15,423 nt of DNA, from contig CAZYTX010000071.1 in NCBI GenBank assembly GCA_964650485.1, positions 1-15,423 on the forward strand, read 5' to 3'. Source of the stretch: CAZYTX01 sp964650485. GTDB taxonomy: Bacteria; RBG-13-61-14; DATKZS01. The notes under the pieces were generated by a model. It did not search any database. It was not told the DNA's origin and worked only from the letters and a program-made list of their open reading frames with translations. Positions 7,478 to 14,640 of the stretch are shown in pieces; position 1 is the stretch's first letter, and the number at the start of each line of letters is the position of its first letter. The translations under genes were made by a program, and so were the position numbers.

Positions 7478-10400
7478 TCACTCCGCCACCTTTTCCAGCA
7501 GGGTGACGTCGAGTGCAAGGCTTTGCAGCTCTTTTACCAGAACGTTGAAGGACTCGGGCAGTCCCGCCTCGAAATCGTGCCTGCCCTTTACAATGGCCTC
7601 GTACATCCTGCTCCTTCCCACTATGTCGTCCGACTTCACCGTAAGCAGCTCCTGGAGGGTGTAGGCGGCGCCGTAGGCCTCGATGGCCCACACCTCCATC
7701 TCCCCGAGCCTCTGTCCGCCGAACTGGGCCTTGCCCCCGAGCGGCTGCTGGGTCACCAGCGAGTAGGGGCCGATGGAGCGGGCGTGTATCTTGTCGTCCA
7801 CCAGGTGGTGGAGCTTTAACATGTACATGGAGCCCACCGTGACCCTGTTGTCAAAAAGCTCGCCGCTCCTCCCGTCAAAGAGCACCGCCTGGGCCGTGCG
7901 GGGCCTGTCCCCGGTCTCCAGGAGCTCTTTTATCTCTTTCTCCCTTGCCCCGTCGAACACCGGCGACTCGGTGAAAAGTCCCTTTCTCATGGAGCCGGCG
8001 AGTTCCATCGCCTCCTGGTCCGAGAGCTGGTTGATCTGCCTCGATATCTTCTTCGAGCCCGCGAGCGAGGTGAGCTTCTTCTTTATCTTCTCAACCCCGT
8101 AGTTCTCCTCGATCATGCGGTTAATACTCTCGCCTATCCCCTGGGAGGCCCATCCAAGGTGTGCCTCCAGTATCTGGCCCACGTTCATCCTCGATGGCAC
8201 CCCCAACGGGTTCAGCACTATGTCCACGGGCGTCCCGTCCTCCATGTAGGGCATGTCCTCTTCCGGAAGTGTCCTGGACACCACCCCCTTGTTTCCGTGG
8301 CGGCCCGCCATTTTGTCACCCACGGAGAGCTTCCTCTTCATGGCCACGAAGACCTTGACCATCTTTATCACGCCCGGGGGAAGGTCGTCCTCCCTCTGCA
8401 GGCGCTTTATCCGCTGCTCCACCGCCCTCTCCACCAGCTCGATGCGCTCGATGGCCCTGTCCACCAGCGCTCCCACCTCGAGCTCCAGGTCGGCCTTGCC
8501 GGAGACCGAGAGCCTGGGCCAAAGTTCCATGCGGACCCTGTCGAGGAGCTCGCCATCCACCTGCTCGTCCTTCTTTGCCGCCTGCTTTTCGGTCTTGGGG
8601 TCCATGACCCTGTGGAGGAGCTTCTTTCCCCCTATCTTTTTCAGGACCTTCTTCTTTACGTCTTCCTTTATTATTTTTATCTCGTCGTCCTTGTCCTGGA
8701 AGAGCTTTTGCACCTCTGCATCCTCGATGGTCTTGGACCTCTCGTCCTTTACCACCCCTTTCCTGGAGAACACGCGAGCATCTATCACAGTGCCCTCCAC
8801 TCCCGGGGGCACCCGCAACGAGGTGTCTCTCACGTCCCCCGCCTTCTCGCCGAAAATAGCCCTGAGCAGCTTCTCCTCGGGGGAGAGGTGCGACACGCTC
8901 TTGGGGGTGATTTTGCCCACCAGTATGTCTCCGGGCAAGACCTCGGCCCCGATGCTCACGATTCCGCTCTCGTCCAGGTTCTGGAGGGACTCCTCGCCCA
9001 CGTTGGGTATGTCCCTTGTTATCTCTTCTTTTCCAAGCTTGGTGTCCCTGGCCGTGGCCTCGAACTCCTCGATATGCACCGAGGTGAACACATCCTCTTT
9101 TATGAGCCGCTCGGAGATGAGTATGGAGTCCTCGAAGTTGTAGCCGCCCCAGGGCATGAAGGCCACCAGCACGTTCTTTCCAAGGGCCAGGTCCCCGTGG
9201 TCCGTGGCCGGTCCGTCAGCTACGACCTGCCCCTCCTCAACACTCTGCCCCTGCTTCACCGCGGGCTTCTGGTTCAGGCAGGTGCCCTGGTTGGATTTCA
9301 TGTACTTTATGAGGTTGTATATGTCCACGCCGTGGTCCACGCCCTCGGCCTTCACCTCTTCCTCGTCCGCCTTTATTACGATCCTGGTGGCGTCAACGTT
9401 TTCCACCACCCCGCTGCGCCTGGCAACCGAGGCCGCGCCCGAGTCCCTGGCAACCACCTCCTCCATGCCGGTGCCCACCACCGGGGCCTCGGTGCGTATG
9501 AGTGGCACGGCCTGCCTCTGCATGTTGGACCCCATGAGCGCCCGGTTGGCGTCGTCGTGCTCCAGGAAGGGTATGAGCCCCGCGGCCACCGACACCAACT
9601 GGTTGGGGGACACGTCCATGAGGTCCACCTCCTCGGGCGGGACCAGGATGAACTCGCCCTCCCTTCCGCGCGCGCTCACCAGTTGGTTTATAAAGCGGTT
9701 GTTCTCGTTCAGGGGAGCGTTGGCCTGGGCGATCACGTGCCCTTCCTCCTCCAGCGCCGAGAGGTAGTTGACCTCCTGCATTACCTGTCCCTCGACCACC
9801 TTGCGGTAGGGGGTTTCGATGAAGCCGTACGGGTTGACCCGGGCATAGGTGGACAGCGAGGCTATCAGCCCGATGTTGGGGCCCTCGGGGGTCTCCACCG
9901 GGCAGATGCGGCCGTAGTGGGTGGGGTGCACGTCCCGCACCTCGAACCCGGCCCTCTCCCGGGTGAGCCCTCCCGGCCCCAGTGCGGAGAGCCGGCGCTT
10001 GTGGGTGACCTCGGAGAGCGGGTTGGTCTGGTCCATGAACTGCGAGAGCTGGCTGGACCCGAAAAACTCGCGGATCACCGCCATCACCGGCTTGGAGTTG
10101 ACCAGGTCGTGCGGCATCATGGTCTCGATCTCCTGGAAGCCCATGCGCTCCTTGATGGCACGGGCCATCCTCACCAGCCCGATCCTGAACTGGTTCTCCA
10201 GGAGTTCTCCTACAGAGCGCACCCTCCGGTTCCCCAGGTGGTCTATGTCGTCAACCTCGCCCTTGCCGTCTTTCAGCTCCAGGAGGTACTTGACCACGGC
10301 CATGATGTCTTCCTTGGTAAGGGTGTGCACGTCCAGGGGTATGGAGAGTCCCAGCTTGTGGTTCAGCTTGAGCCTGCCCACCTTGGCAAGGTCGTAGCGC

Positions 10401-11602
10401 TCCGGGTTGAAAAAGAGGTTCTCGAACAACGAGGTTGCGCTCCTCGCGGTGGGAGGGTCTCCCGGCCGGAGCCACCTGTAGATCTCTATCTTGGACTCCT
10501 CCGGGGAGAGCGACTTGTCCAGCAGCAGTGTGTCCCGAAGAGACGAGGACACCCGGATGTTGTCGAAAAATATTGTCTCGAACACGGATATGCCGTTGTC
10601 GCGAAGGGCCTGGACCTTCTCCTGGTCAAGCTCCTGGTTGGCCTCGAACAGGATCTCGCCGGTCTCCTTGTTGATGATGTCGTGGGCAAGCACCTTGCCG
10701 GCAAGCTCGTCTTCGTTCACCGGGATCCTGGTAACGCCTGCTTCTCTTAGCTTCCTGATGCTGGCCCTGCGCCATTTCCTGCCCTTCTTGGCGATGATCT
10801 CCCTGGACTCGGGGTCCCTGACCTCGCGCGTCACAGTCTGTCCCTGGAGCACGTCATCCACCACGGACTTGTATATCCTTTCCTGGTCCTCCAGGTAGAC
10901 CTTCTCTGTCTTGTAGAAGAAGTTGAGTATCTCCTCGGTGGTGTAGCCCAGGGCCCTGAGAAGCACGGTGGCCGGCAGCTTCCTCCTCCTGTCTATGCGC
11001 ACGTGGAGGATGTCTTTATGGTCGAACTCGAAGTCAATCCAGCTTCCCCTGTAAGGGATGATCCTTGCGAAGTAGAGGACCTTTCCGGAGGCGTGCGTCT
11101 TGCCCCGGTCGTTGTCGAAGAATACCCCGGGGGAGCGGTGAAGCTGGCTCACGATGACCCTTTCGGTGCCGTTAATGATGAATGTCCCGTTCTCGGTCAT
11201 GAGCGGGACCTCGCCGAAGTATATCTCCTGCTCCTTCACGTCCCGGATGGCCTTTAGCCCGGTCTCCTCGTTCACGTCCCAGACCACCAGCCTTATGCGC
11301 ACCTGCAGGGGCGCGGCATAGGTGTTCCACCGCTGGCGGCACTCCTCCACCGTGTACTTTGGCTCCTCCAGCCTGTAGCTCACGAACTCGAGGGACGCGA
11401 TGTCGTTGAACCCCTTTATGGGGAACACGCTGTTGAACACCCCCTGCAGCCCGTCGCCGGTGCGGTCTTCAGGGTTCACCGTCATTTGCAGGAACCTCTC
11501 GTAGCTCTGCCTCTGCACGTCTATGAGGTTTGGTATGTCGGTGATCTTGGGTATCTTGGCAAAGCTTCTGCGAAACCTCTTCATGTTGGCGAAATAGGCC
11601 AT
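7478..11602 (-). CDS. rpoB: DNA-directed RNA polymerase subunit beta
   Basis: Beta forms one pincer of the RNA polymerase core and carries catalytic and rifampicin-site residues. It has 1374 residues (E. coli 1342). The N-terminal protrusion and lobe include a proteobacterial-type SI1 insert at roughly 230-345. The rifampicin region runs from GSSQLSQFMDQ (515-525) to HKRRLSALG (534-542), with Asp524, His534 and Ser539 equivalent to E. coli D516, H526 and S531. All three are wild type, predicting rifampicin sensitivity. A charged, helical SI2-type insert of about 130 residues lies at roughly 950-1075. KLSVGDKMAGRHGNKG follows, with Lys1097 and Lys1105 equivalent to K1065 and K1073. The C-terminal clamp motif GGKAQFGGQRLGEMEVWA is present. 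The ATG at 11602 has AAGGAGA upstream at good spacing. It is preceded by rplL and an 83-base spacer. Confidence 0.99.
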   Translation of the reverse strand: MAYFANMKRFRRSFAKIPKITDIPNLIDVQRQSYERFLQMTVNPEDRTGDGLQGVFNSVFPIKGFNDIASLEFVSYRLEEPKYTVEECRQRWNTYAAPLQVRIRLVVWDVNEETGLKAIRDVKEQEIYFGEVPLMTENGTFIINGTERVIVSQLHRSPGVFFDNDRGKTHASGKVLYFARIIPYRGSWIDFEFDHKDILHVRIDRRRKLPATVLLRALGYTTEEILNFFYKTEKVYLEDQERIYKSVVDDVLQGQTVTREVRDPESREIIAKKGRKWRRASIRKLREAGVTRIPVNEDELAGKVLAHDIINKETGEILFEANQELDQEKVQALRDNGISVFETIFFDNIRVSSSLRDTLLLDKSLSPEESKIEIYRWLRPGDPPTARSATSLFENLFFNPERYDLAKVGRLKLNHKLGLSIPLDVHTLTKEDIMAVVKYLLELKDGKGEVDDIDHLGNRRVRSVGELLENQFRIGLVRMARAIKERMGFQEIETMMPHDLVNSKPVMAVIREFFGSSQLSQFMDQTNPLSEVTHKRRLSALGPGGLTRERAGFEVRDVHPTHYGRICPVETPEGPNIGLIASLSTYARVNPYGFIETPYRKVVEGQVMQEVNYLSALEEEGHVIAQANAPLNENNRFINQLVSARGREGEFILVPPEEVDLMDVSPNQLVSVAAGLIPFLEHDDANRALMGSNMQRQAVPLIRTEAPVVGTGMEEVVARDSGAASVARRSGVVENVDATRIVIKADEEEVKAEGVDHGVDIYNLIKYMKSNQGTCLNQKPAVKQGQSVEEGQVVADGPATDHGDLALGKNVLVAFMPWGGYNFEDSILISERLIKEDVFTSVHIEEFEATARDTKLGKEEITRDIPNVGEESLQNLDESGIVSIGAEVLPGDILVGKITPKSVSHLSPEEKLLRAIFGEKAGDVRDTSLRVPPGVEGTVIDARVFSRKGVVKDERSKTIEDAEVQKLFQDKDDEIKIIKEDVKKKVLKKIGGKKLLHRVMDPKTEKQAAKKDEQVDGELLDRVRMELWPRLSVSGKADLELEVGALVDRAIERIELVERAVEQRIKRLQREDDLPPGVIKMVKVFVAMKRKLSVGDKMAGRHGNKGVVSRTLPEEDMPYMEDGTPVDIVLNPLGVPSRMNVGQILEAHLGWASQGIGESINRMIEENYGVEKIKKKLTSLAGSKKISRQINQLSDQEAMELAGSMRKGLFTESPVFDGAREKEIKELLETGDRPRTAQAVLFDGRSGELFDNRVTVGSMYMLKLHHLVDDKIHARSIGPYSLVTQQPLGGKAQFGGQRLGEMEVWAIEAYGAAYTLQELLTVKSDDIVGRSRMYEAIVKGRHDFEAGLPESFNVLVKELQSLALDVTLLEKVAE

Positions 11603-11685
11603 TCTCTCTCCTTTTTATTGTTCCAGACCGAAGTGGTGTACGCTTTCCGCCAAAACAGCGGATCATCTCATCGCTGGTTCCGGCC

Positions 11686-12072
11686 CTACTTGATCTCGAC
11701 CTTTGCTCCCGCGCCTTCCAGCCTCTTCTTGATCTCCTCGGCCTCCTCCTTTGGCACGTCCTCCTTTATGGGAGAGGGCAGCTCCTCCACCAGCCCCTTG
11801 GCCTCCTTCAGGCCGAGCTGGGTGATGGCCCTTATCTCCTTGATCACGTTGATCCTCTGCTCTCCCACGTCGGTAAGGACCGCGGAGAACTCGGTCTGCT
11901 CCTCGACCTCGGGCTGGGCCCCGGCGGCCGCGGCCGCGGGGCCGGCCATCATCATGGGGGCCTGCGCGGACACGTCGTAGCGCTCCTCGAACTCTGAGAC
12001 GAACTCGGAGAGCTCCATCAAGGTAAGCTTGTCAAAAAACTCGAAAACCTGTTCCTTTGTTATCTCCGCCAT
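11686..12072 (-). CDS. rplL: 50S ribosomal protein L7/L12
   Basis: L7/L12 forms the flexible stalk dimers that bind L10 and recruit and stimulate the translational GTPases EF-Tu, EF-G and IF2. The protein has 128 residues, a typical length. The N-terminal dimerisation and L10-binding helices (1-33) are followed by an alanine-rich hinge (about 43-55). The globular C-terminal domain contains NVIKEIRAITQLGLKEAKGL (75-94), the factor-binding surface. Gln85 stands where Gly or Asn is usual after the Thr. The gene follows rplJ by 45 bases and precedes rpoB by 83 bases. In E. coli the rplL-rpoB gap has an attenuator and an RNase III site; here I see only short, weak inverted repeats. Confidence 0.98.
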   Translation of the reverse strand: MAEITKEQVFEFFDKLTLMELSEFVSEFEERYDVSAQAPMMMAGPAAAAAGAQPEVEEQTEFSAVLTDVGEQRINVIKEIRAITQLGLKEAKGLVEELPSPIKEDVPKEEAEEIKKRLEGAGAKVEIK

Positions 12073-12117
12073 CTTTATCTCTCCTTGTCCTGATAAATCT
12101 TTTTTTCTTGTTTCGCT

Positions 12118-12651
12118 TCACGCGGCTTCCTGCTTCTTCTGCTTCAATGCCGCCATCGCCCGCCCGAGCTTTGCCGGCCCGGCGGCAATGGCCCCGTGCA
12201 GCTTCTGCGGCCCGGCCTTTATAAGCCCCGCCATCCTGGCCAACAACTCCTCCCTGGAGGGCATGGTTGCAAGCACGTTCTTGACCTCGTCCGCGGACAT
12301 GGCCCGGCCGGTTATGGCCGCGCCCTTGAACTCGAGGGCCTCGTTGCCTTTCTCTTTTGCGAACTCGGCAAGCACCCTCGCGGCCGCGCCCGGGTGCTCG
12401 GGGTGCCATGCCATGGCGCTGGGTCCGGTGAGGAAGTCCAGCACCCCCTCCATGGGCGTGTCTTTGGCTGCCATGCGCATGAGGGTGTTCTTCACCACCC
12501 TGAACTGCACTCCCGCCTCCCTGCACCTGGTGCGCAGGTCCGTCACCTGGGCCACGTTAAGGCCCCGGTAGTCCGCGAGCACCACTGAGGGGGCTTTTTC
12601 AAGCTCCTCGCTCATCCAGCTCACGAACCGCTCTTTCTCTTCCCTTTTCAA
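12118..12651 (-). CDS. rplJ: 50S ribosomal protein L10
   Basis: L10 anchors L7/L12 dimers to the 23S rRNA GTPase centre and, as the L10-L12 complex, represses translation of its own mRNA. The protein has 177 residues. The N-terminal rRNA-binding domain contains SVVLADYRGLNV (22-33) and FRVVKNTLMRMA (50-61). The C-terminal helix (about 150-175) is the L7/L12 docking helix. The start appears to be TTG at 12651 (MKREEKERF). It is the only start candidate in frame, because a TAA in the same frame lies four codons upstream. AAGGAGG precedes it at 12 bases, a longer gap than normal. The long leader holds an L10-leader RNA at 12801-12866. Confidence 0.96.
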   Translation of the reverse strand: MKREEKERFVSWMSEELEKAPSVVLADYRGLNVAQVTDLRTRCREAGVQFRVVKNTLMRMAAKDTPMEGVLDFLTGPSAMAWHPEHPGAAARVLAEFAKEKGNEALEFKGAAITGRAMSADEVKNVLATMPSREELLARMAGLIKAGPQKLHGAIAAGPAKLGRAMAALKQKKQEAA

Positions 12652-12663
12652 GCCAGCCCTTTA

Positions 12664-12670
12664 CCTCCTT
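12664..12670 (-). promoter_or_regulatory. Ribosome binding site for rplJ, unusually distant from a TTG start
   Basis: A perfect AAGGAGG lies 12 bases upstream of the TTG at 12651. The in-frame TAA at 12663-12661 rules out a longer protein, so the TTG is favoured. The combination of strong Shine-Dalgarno, long spacing and weak start codon is consistent with a message whose translation is tuned by L10 feedback, though that link is inferred. Confidence 0.7.
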
Positions 12671-12728
12671 TCCCCGCTCCGGACCTCCGCGTCAATGCTA
12701 ACGCACGCTTGTCCTGGCTCTCTCAAGC

Positions 12729-12754
12729 CCGGACCGCTTTCAATAAGGGCCCGG
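12729..12754 (-). repeat. Second stem-loop in the rplJ leader
   Basis: CCGGGCC (12754-12748) can pair with GGTCCGG (12735-12729) over 7 positions, including one G-U, around a 12-base loop. It lies three bases downstream of the stronger palindrome and about 80 bases before the rplJ start. It has no U tract, so it is not a terminator. Its function is unknown and it could be chance pairing in a GC-rich leader. Confidence 0.35.
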
Positions 12755-12757
12755 AAA

Positions 12758-12786
12758 CCTGCCTGCCGCGCTGCGGCGCAGGCAGG
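12758..12786. repeat. GC-rich palindrome in the rplJ leader (REP-like candidate)
   Basis: CCTGCCTG (12758-12765) and CAGGCAGG (12779-12786) form a perfect 8-bp stem. Inside it, CCGC (12766-12769) pairs with GCGG (12773-12776) around a GCT loop, with a two-base CG bulge on one side. The element stands between the L10-leader fold and the rplJ ribosome binding site. Palindromes built on CCTGCC/GGCAGG are reminiscent of dispersed intergenic repeats in some bacterial genomes; I recall that type but cannot test copy number here. It could instead be a fixed part of rplJ control. Confidence 0.6.
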
Positions 12787-12800
12787 GAGGCGAGGAAGCA

Positions 12801-12866
12801 AGTTACGTCTGTGCAGGCCGGGCATTCGCCCGTTTGACGCGAAGGACCTGCGGTCTTTGACGAACT
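12801..12866 (-). promoter_or_regulatory. L10 leader RNA (rplJ-rplL translational feedback element)
   Basis: Immediately after rplA the mRNA can form a nested fold. AGTT (12866-12863) pairs with AACT (12804-12801), and CGTC (12862-12859) with GACG (12809-12806). GCAGGTC (12851-12845) pairs with GGCCTGC (12819-12813), and an apical TTCGC/GCGAA stem (12843-12839 with 12829-12825) closes a loop. The unpaired AAAGACC and ACA segments flanking the GCAGG stem resemble the kink-turn-like internal loop of the L10-leader family, which binds the L10-L12 complex. The position, just before rplJ-rplL, is the expected one. The pairing is directly seen; binding is inferred from the family. Confidence 0.8.
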
Positions 12867-12871
12867 CCGTT

Positions 12872-13579
12872 TTATTTCACCAGCTCTCTCAAGCTCATGG
12901 GATCTATCTTTATTCCCGGTCCCATGGTGGTTGAGATGCTCACCGCCTTTATGTACGTCCCCTTGGACGCGTCCGGCTTCGCTTTCAGCAGGGCCTCGTA
13001 AAAGGTCTTGAAATTGTCCTTCAGCTTGTCTTTGCCAAAGCTGTGTTTTCCTATGGACACGTGTATGTTCGAGCCCTTGTCCACCCTGAACTCGAGCTTT
13101 CCCGACTTAAGCTCTTTGACCGCCTTTGCCACGTCCATGGTGACGGTCCCCACCTTGGGGTTTGGCATCATTCCCCTGGGCCCCAGTATCTTTCCAAGCT
13201 TTCCCACCTGGCTCATCATGTCCGGGGTGGCAATGGCCTTGTCGAACTCGAGCCAGCCTTCCTCCTGAATTTTCTTGACCAGGTCCTCGCCCCCCACATG
13301 GTCTGCGCCGGCTTCCTCGGCTTCCTTTTCCTTCTCGCCTTTTGCGAACACCAGCACCCGCACCGGCTTGCCGGTCCCGTGGGGCAGGACCACGGTCCCC
13401 CTCACCATCTGGTCGCTCTTTCTCGGGTCCACGCCCAGCCTGATGGCCAGGTCCACGGTCTCGTCGAACTTGGCGCCCTGGAACCCCTCCAGGAGCTCGA
13501 GCGCCTCGTCAACCGGGTAGAGCCTTTCCCTGTCTATCTTCTCGCGAATCTCTTTAACTCTTTTGCCCCTTCTCGCCAT
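12872..13579 (-). CDS. rplA: 50S ribosomal protein L1
   Basis: L1 binds the mobile 23S rRNA L1 stalk, which helps release E-site tRNA; in many bacteria it also represses the rplK-rplA mRNA. The protein has 235 residues, the standard bacterial length. It begins MARRGKRVKEIREKID and carries the signature GKLGKILGPRGMMPNPKVGT (126-145). The first domain (MVRGTVVLPHGTGK, 58-71) and the closing TTMGPGIKIDPMSL are also typical. The ATG at 13579 follows a GGAGG-type sequence; an in-frame TTG at 13594 would lie within that ribosome binding sequence and is rejected. It follows rplK by 30 bases. Confidence 0.98.
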   Translation of the reverse strand: MARRGKRVKEIREKIDRERLYPVDEALELLEGFQGAKFDETVDLAIRLGVDPRKSDQMVRGTVVLPHGTGKPVRVLVFAKGEKEKEAEEAGADHVGGEDLVKKIQEEGWLEFDKAIATPDMMSQVGKLGKILGPRGMMPNPKVGTVTMDVAKAVKELKSGKLEFRVDKGSNIHVSIGKHSFGKDKLKDNFKTFYEALLKAKPDASKGTYIKAVSISTTMGPGIKIDPMSLRELVK

Positions 13580-13609
13580 TGGTCCCTCCCCCAAAGGCCC
13601 GATCGCTCT

Positions 13610-14035
13610 TTACTCCACGACCTGTATGCCCATGCTCCTGGCCGTGCCGGCAATGATCTTGGCCGCGGACTCCACGTCCTTGCTGGAAAGGTCCTGGAGC
13701 TTCAGCTCGGCTATCTCCCGCACCTGCTTCATGGTGACCCTGCCCACTTTCTCCCTCTTGGGGTCCGCGGACCCCTTGGCTATGCTGGCCGCCTTTTTCA
13801 GGAGCACGGAAGCGGGCGGCGTCTTGGTGATGAAGCTGAAGCTGCGGTCGCCGTACACGGTGATCTCCACCGGGGTCAGTATCCCCTGCTCGTCCTTTGC
13901 GGTCTGTGCATTGAACTCTTTCACAAAGGCGGCGATGTTGACCTGGTGCTGTCCCAGTGCCGGCCCCACCGGCGGTGAGGGCGTGGCCTGTCCCGCTGGT
14001 ATATGCAGCTTGATCTTGGCGATGACCTTTTTCAT
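13610..14035 (-). CDS. rplK: 50S ribosomal protein L11
   Basis: L11 binds the GTPase-associated centre of 23S rRNA together with L10-L12 and is part of the thiostrepton site. The protein has 141 residues, the normal length. The proline-rich N-terminal segment PAGQATPSPPVGPALGQ (13-29) and the C-terminal RNA-binding domain ending AGTARSMGIQVVE are recognisable. The stretch GQHQVNIAAFVKEFNA (28-43) departs from the common bacterial GQHGVNIMEFCKAFNA at five positions: Gln31, Ala35, Ala36, Val38 and Glu40. The ATG at 14035 is preceded by GGGAG at 7 bases. I could not confidently identify an L1-binding site in the 43-base spacer after nusG. Confidence 0.98.
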   Translation of the reverse strand: MKKVIAKIKLHIPAGQATPSPPVGPALGQHQVNIAAFVKEFNAQTAKDEQGILTPVEITVYGDRSFSFITKTPPASVLLKKAASIAKGSADPKREKVGRVTMKQVREIAELKLQDLSSKDVESAAKIIAGTARSMGIQVVE

Positions 14036-14078
14036 TTCTTCACTCCCGCCCGTGGTCCAGGGTCACTCGATTAGAGCC

Positions 14079-14618
14079 TCACCCCTTCTCCACCTGCATG
14101 AAATTTAGCTCCACCGGCGTCTGCCGGCCGAAGATGCTAACCAGCACCTTGACCTTGTTCTTCTCGGGCTTGACCTCGTCCACCACGCCGTTAAACCCCT
14201 GGAAGGGGCCGTCAACAACTTTGACCACCTCGCCCCGCTCATACTCGTCCTTGGGCTTTGGCCTCTCCGCGCCCTCTGTGATCATCCTGGTGAGGCGCTG
14301 CGCTTCTTCTTCCGGCACCGGCGGCGGGTTCCTGGTCCCGCCCACGAAGCCGGTTATCTTGGGCGTGTTCTTGACCAGGTGATAGGTCTCGTCATTGAGG
14401 ATCATCTTCATCAGGACGTAGCCCGGAAAGAACTTCCTCTGCGAGACTTTCCGTTTTCCGCCCACCAGCTCCACCACTTCCTCGGCCGGTATCAGGACCT
14501 CGCCGAAGAAATCCTCCATCTTCCGCCGTCTCACCCGCTCCTCCAGGGCCTCCTTGGCCTTCTCCTCGAAGCCGGAGTAAGTGTGCACCACGTACCATTT
14601 CATCTCGTCGGACGCCAT
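14079..14618 (-). CDS. nusG: Transcription termination/antitermination protein NusG
   Basis: NusG binds the RNA polymerase clamp, modulates pausing and links polymerase to Rho or to ribosomal protein S10. The protein has 179 residues, close to the E. coli size. The NGN domain starts KWYVVHTYSGFE (7-18) and contains KRKVSQRKFFPGYVLMKM (55-72). A linker rich in Pro and Glu (97-126) leads to the KOW domain, with ERGEVVKVVDGPFQGFNG at 127-144. The ATG at 14618 is chosen because GGAG lies 9 bases upstream. A longer frame opening at 14660 would overlap the secE end and adds residues without family similarity. It follows secE by 22 bases, the standard secE-nusG pairing. Confidence 0.98.
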   Translation of the reverse strand: MASDEMKWYVVHTYSGFEEKAKEALEERVRRRKMEDFFGEVLIPAEEVVELVGGKRKVSQRKFFPGYVLMKMILNDETYHLVKNTPKITGFVGGTRNPPPVPEEEAQRLTRMITEGAERPKPKDEYERGEVVKVVDGPFQGFNGVVDEVKPEKNKVKVLVSIFGRQTPVELNFMQVEKG

Positions 14619-14640
14619 CTTAAGTAACTCCAAAAAGGGC

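Noticed and set aside
7423..7518. Overlap of rpoC with the rpoB 3' end
   Set aside because: The extra N-terminal residues have no family match; the AAGGAGG and GTG at 7422 define a start after the rpoB stop.
8159..10750. An 863-codon open frame on the plus strand, antisense to rpoB, plus many shorter plus-strand frames across the window
   Set aside because: They lie wholly opposite strongly conserved genes, have no family resemblance or convincing ribosome binding sites, and are expected from GC-rich codon bias.
11647..11661. Inverted repeat CCGC...GCGG between rplL and rpoB as a terminator or attenuator
   Set aside because: Only 4 bp and no following U tract.
2782..12754. Recurring GGTCCGG/CCGGACC in spacers as a shared operator
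   Set aside because: The same heptamer also appears several times inside rpoC and rplJ coding sequence, so it is compatible with base composition.
14036..14078. L1 autorepression site before rplK
   Set aside because: The 43-base spacer shows no convincing paired structure with the two-helix and asymmetric-loop form of L1 targets; absence is not proven.
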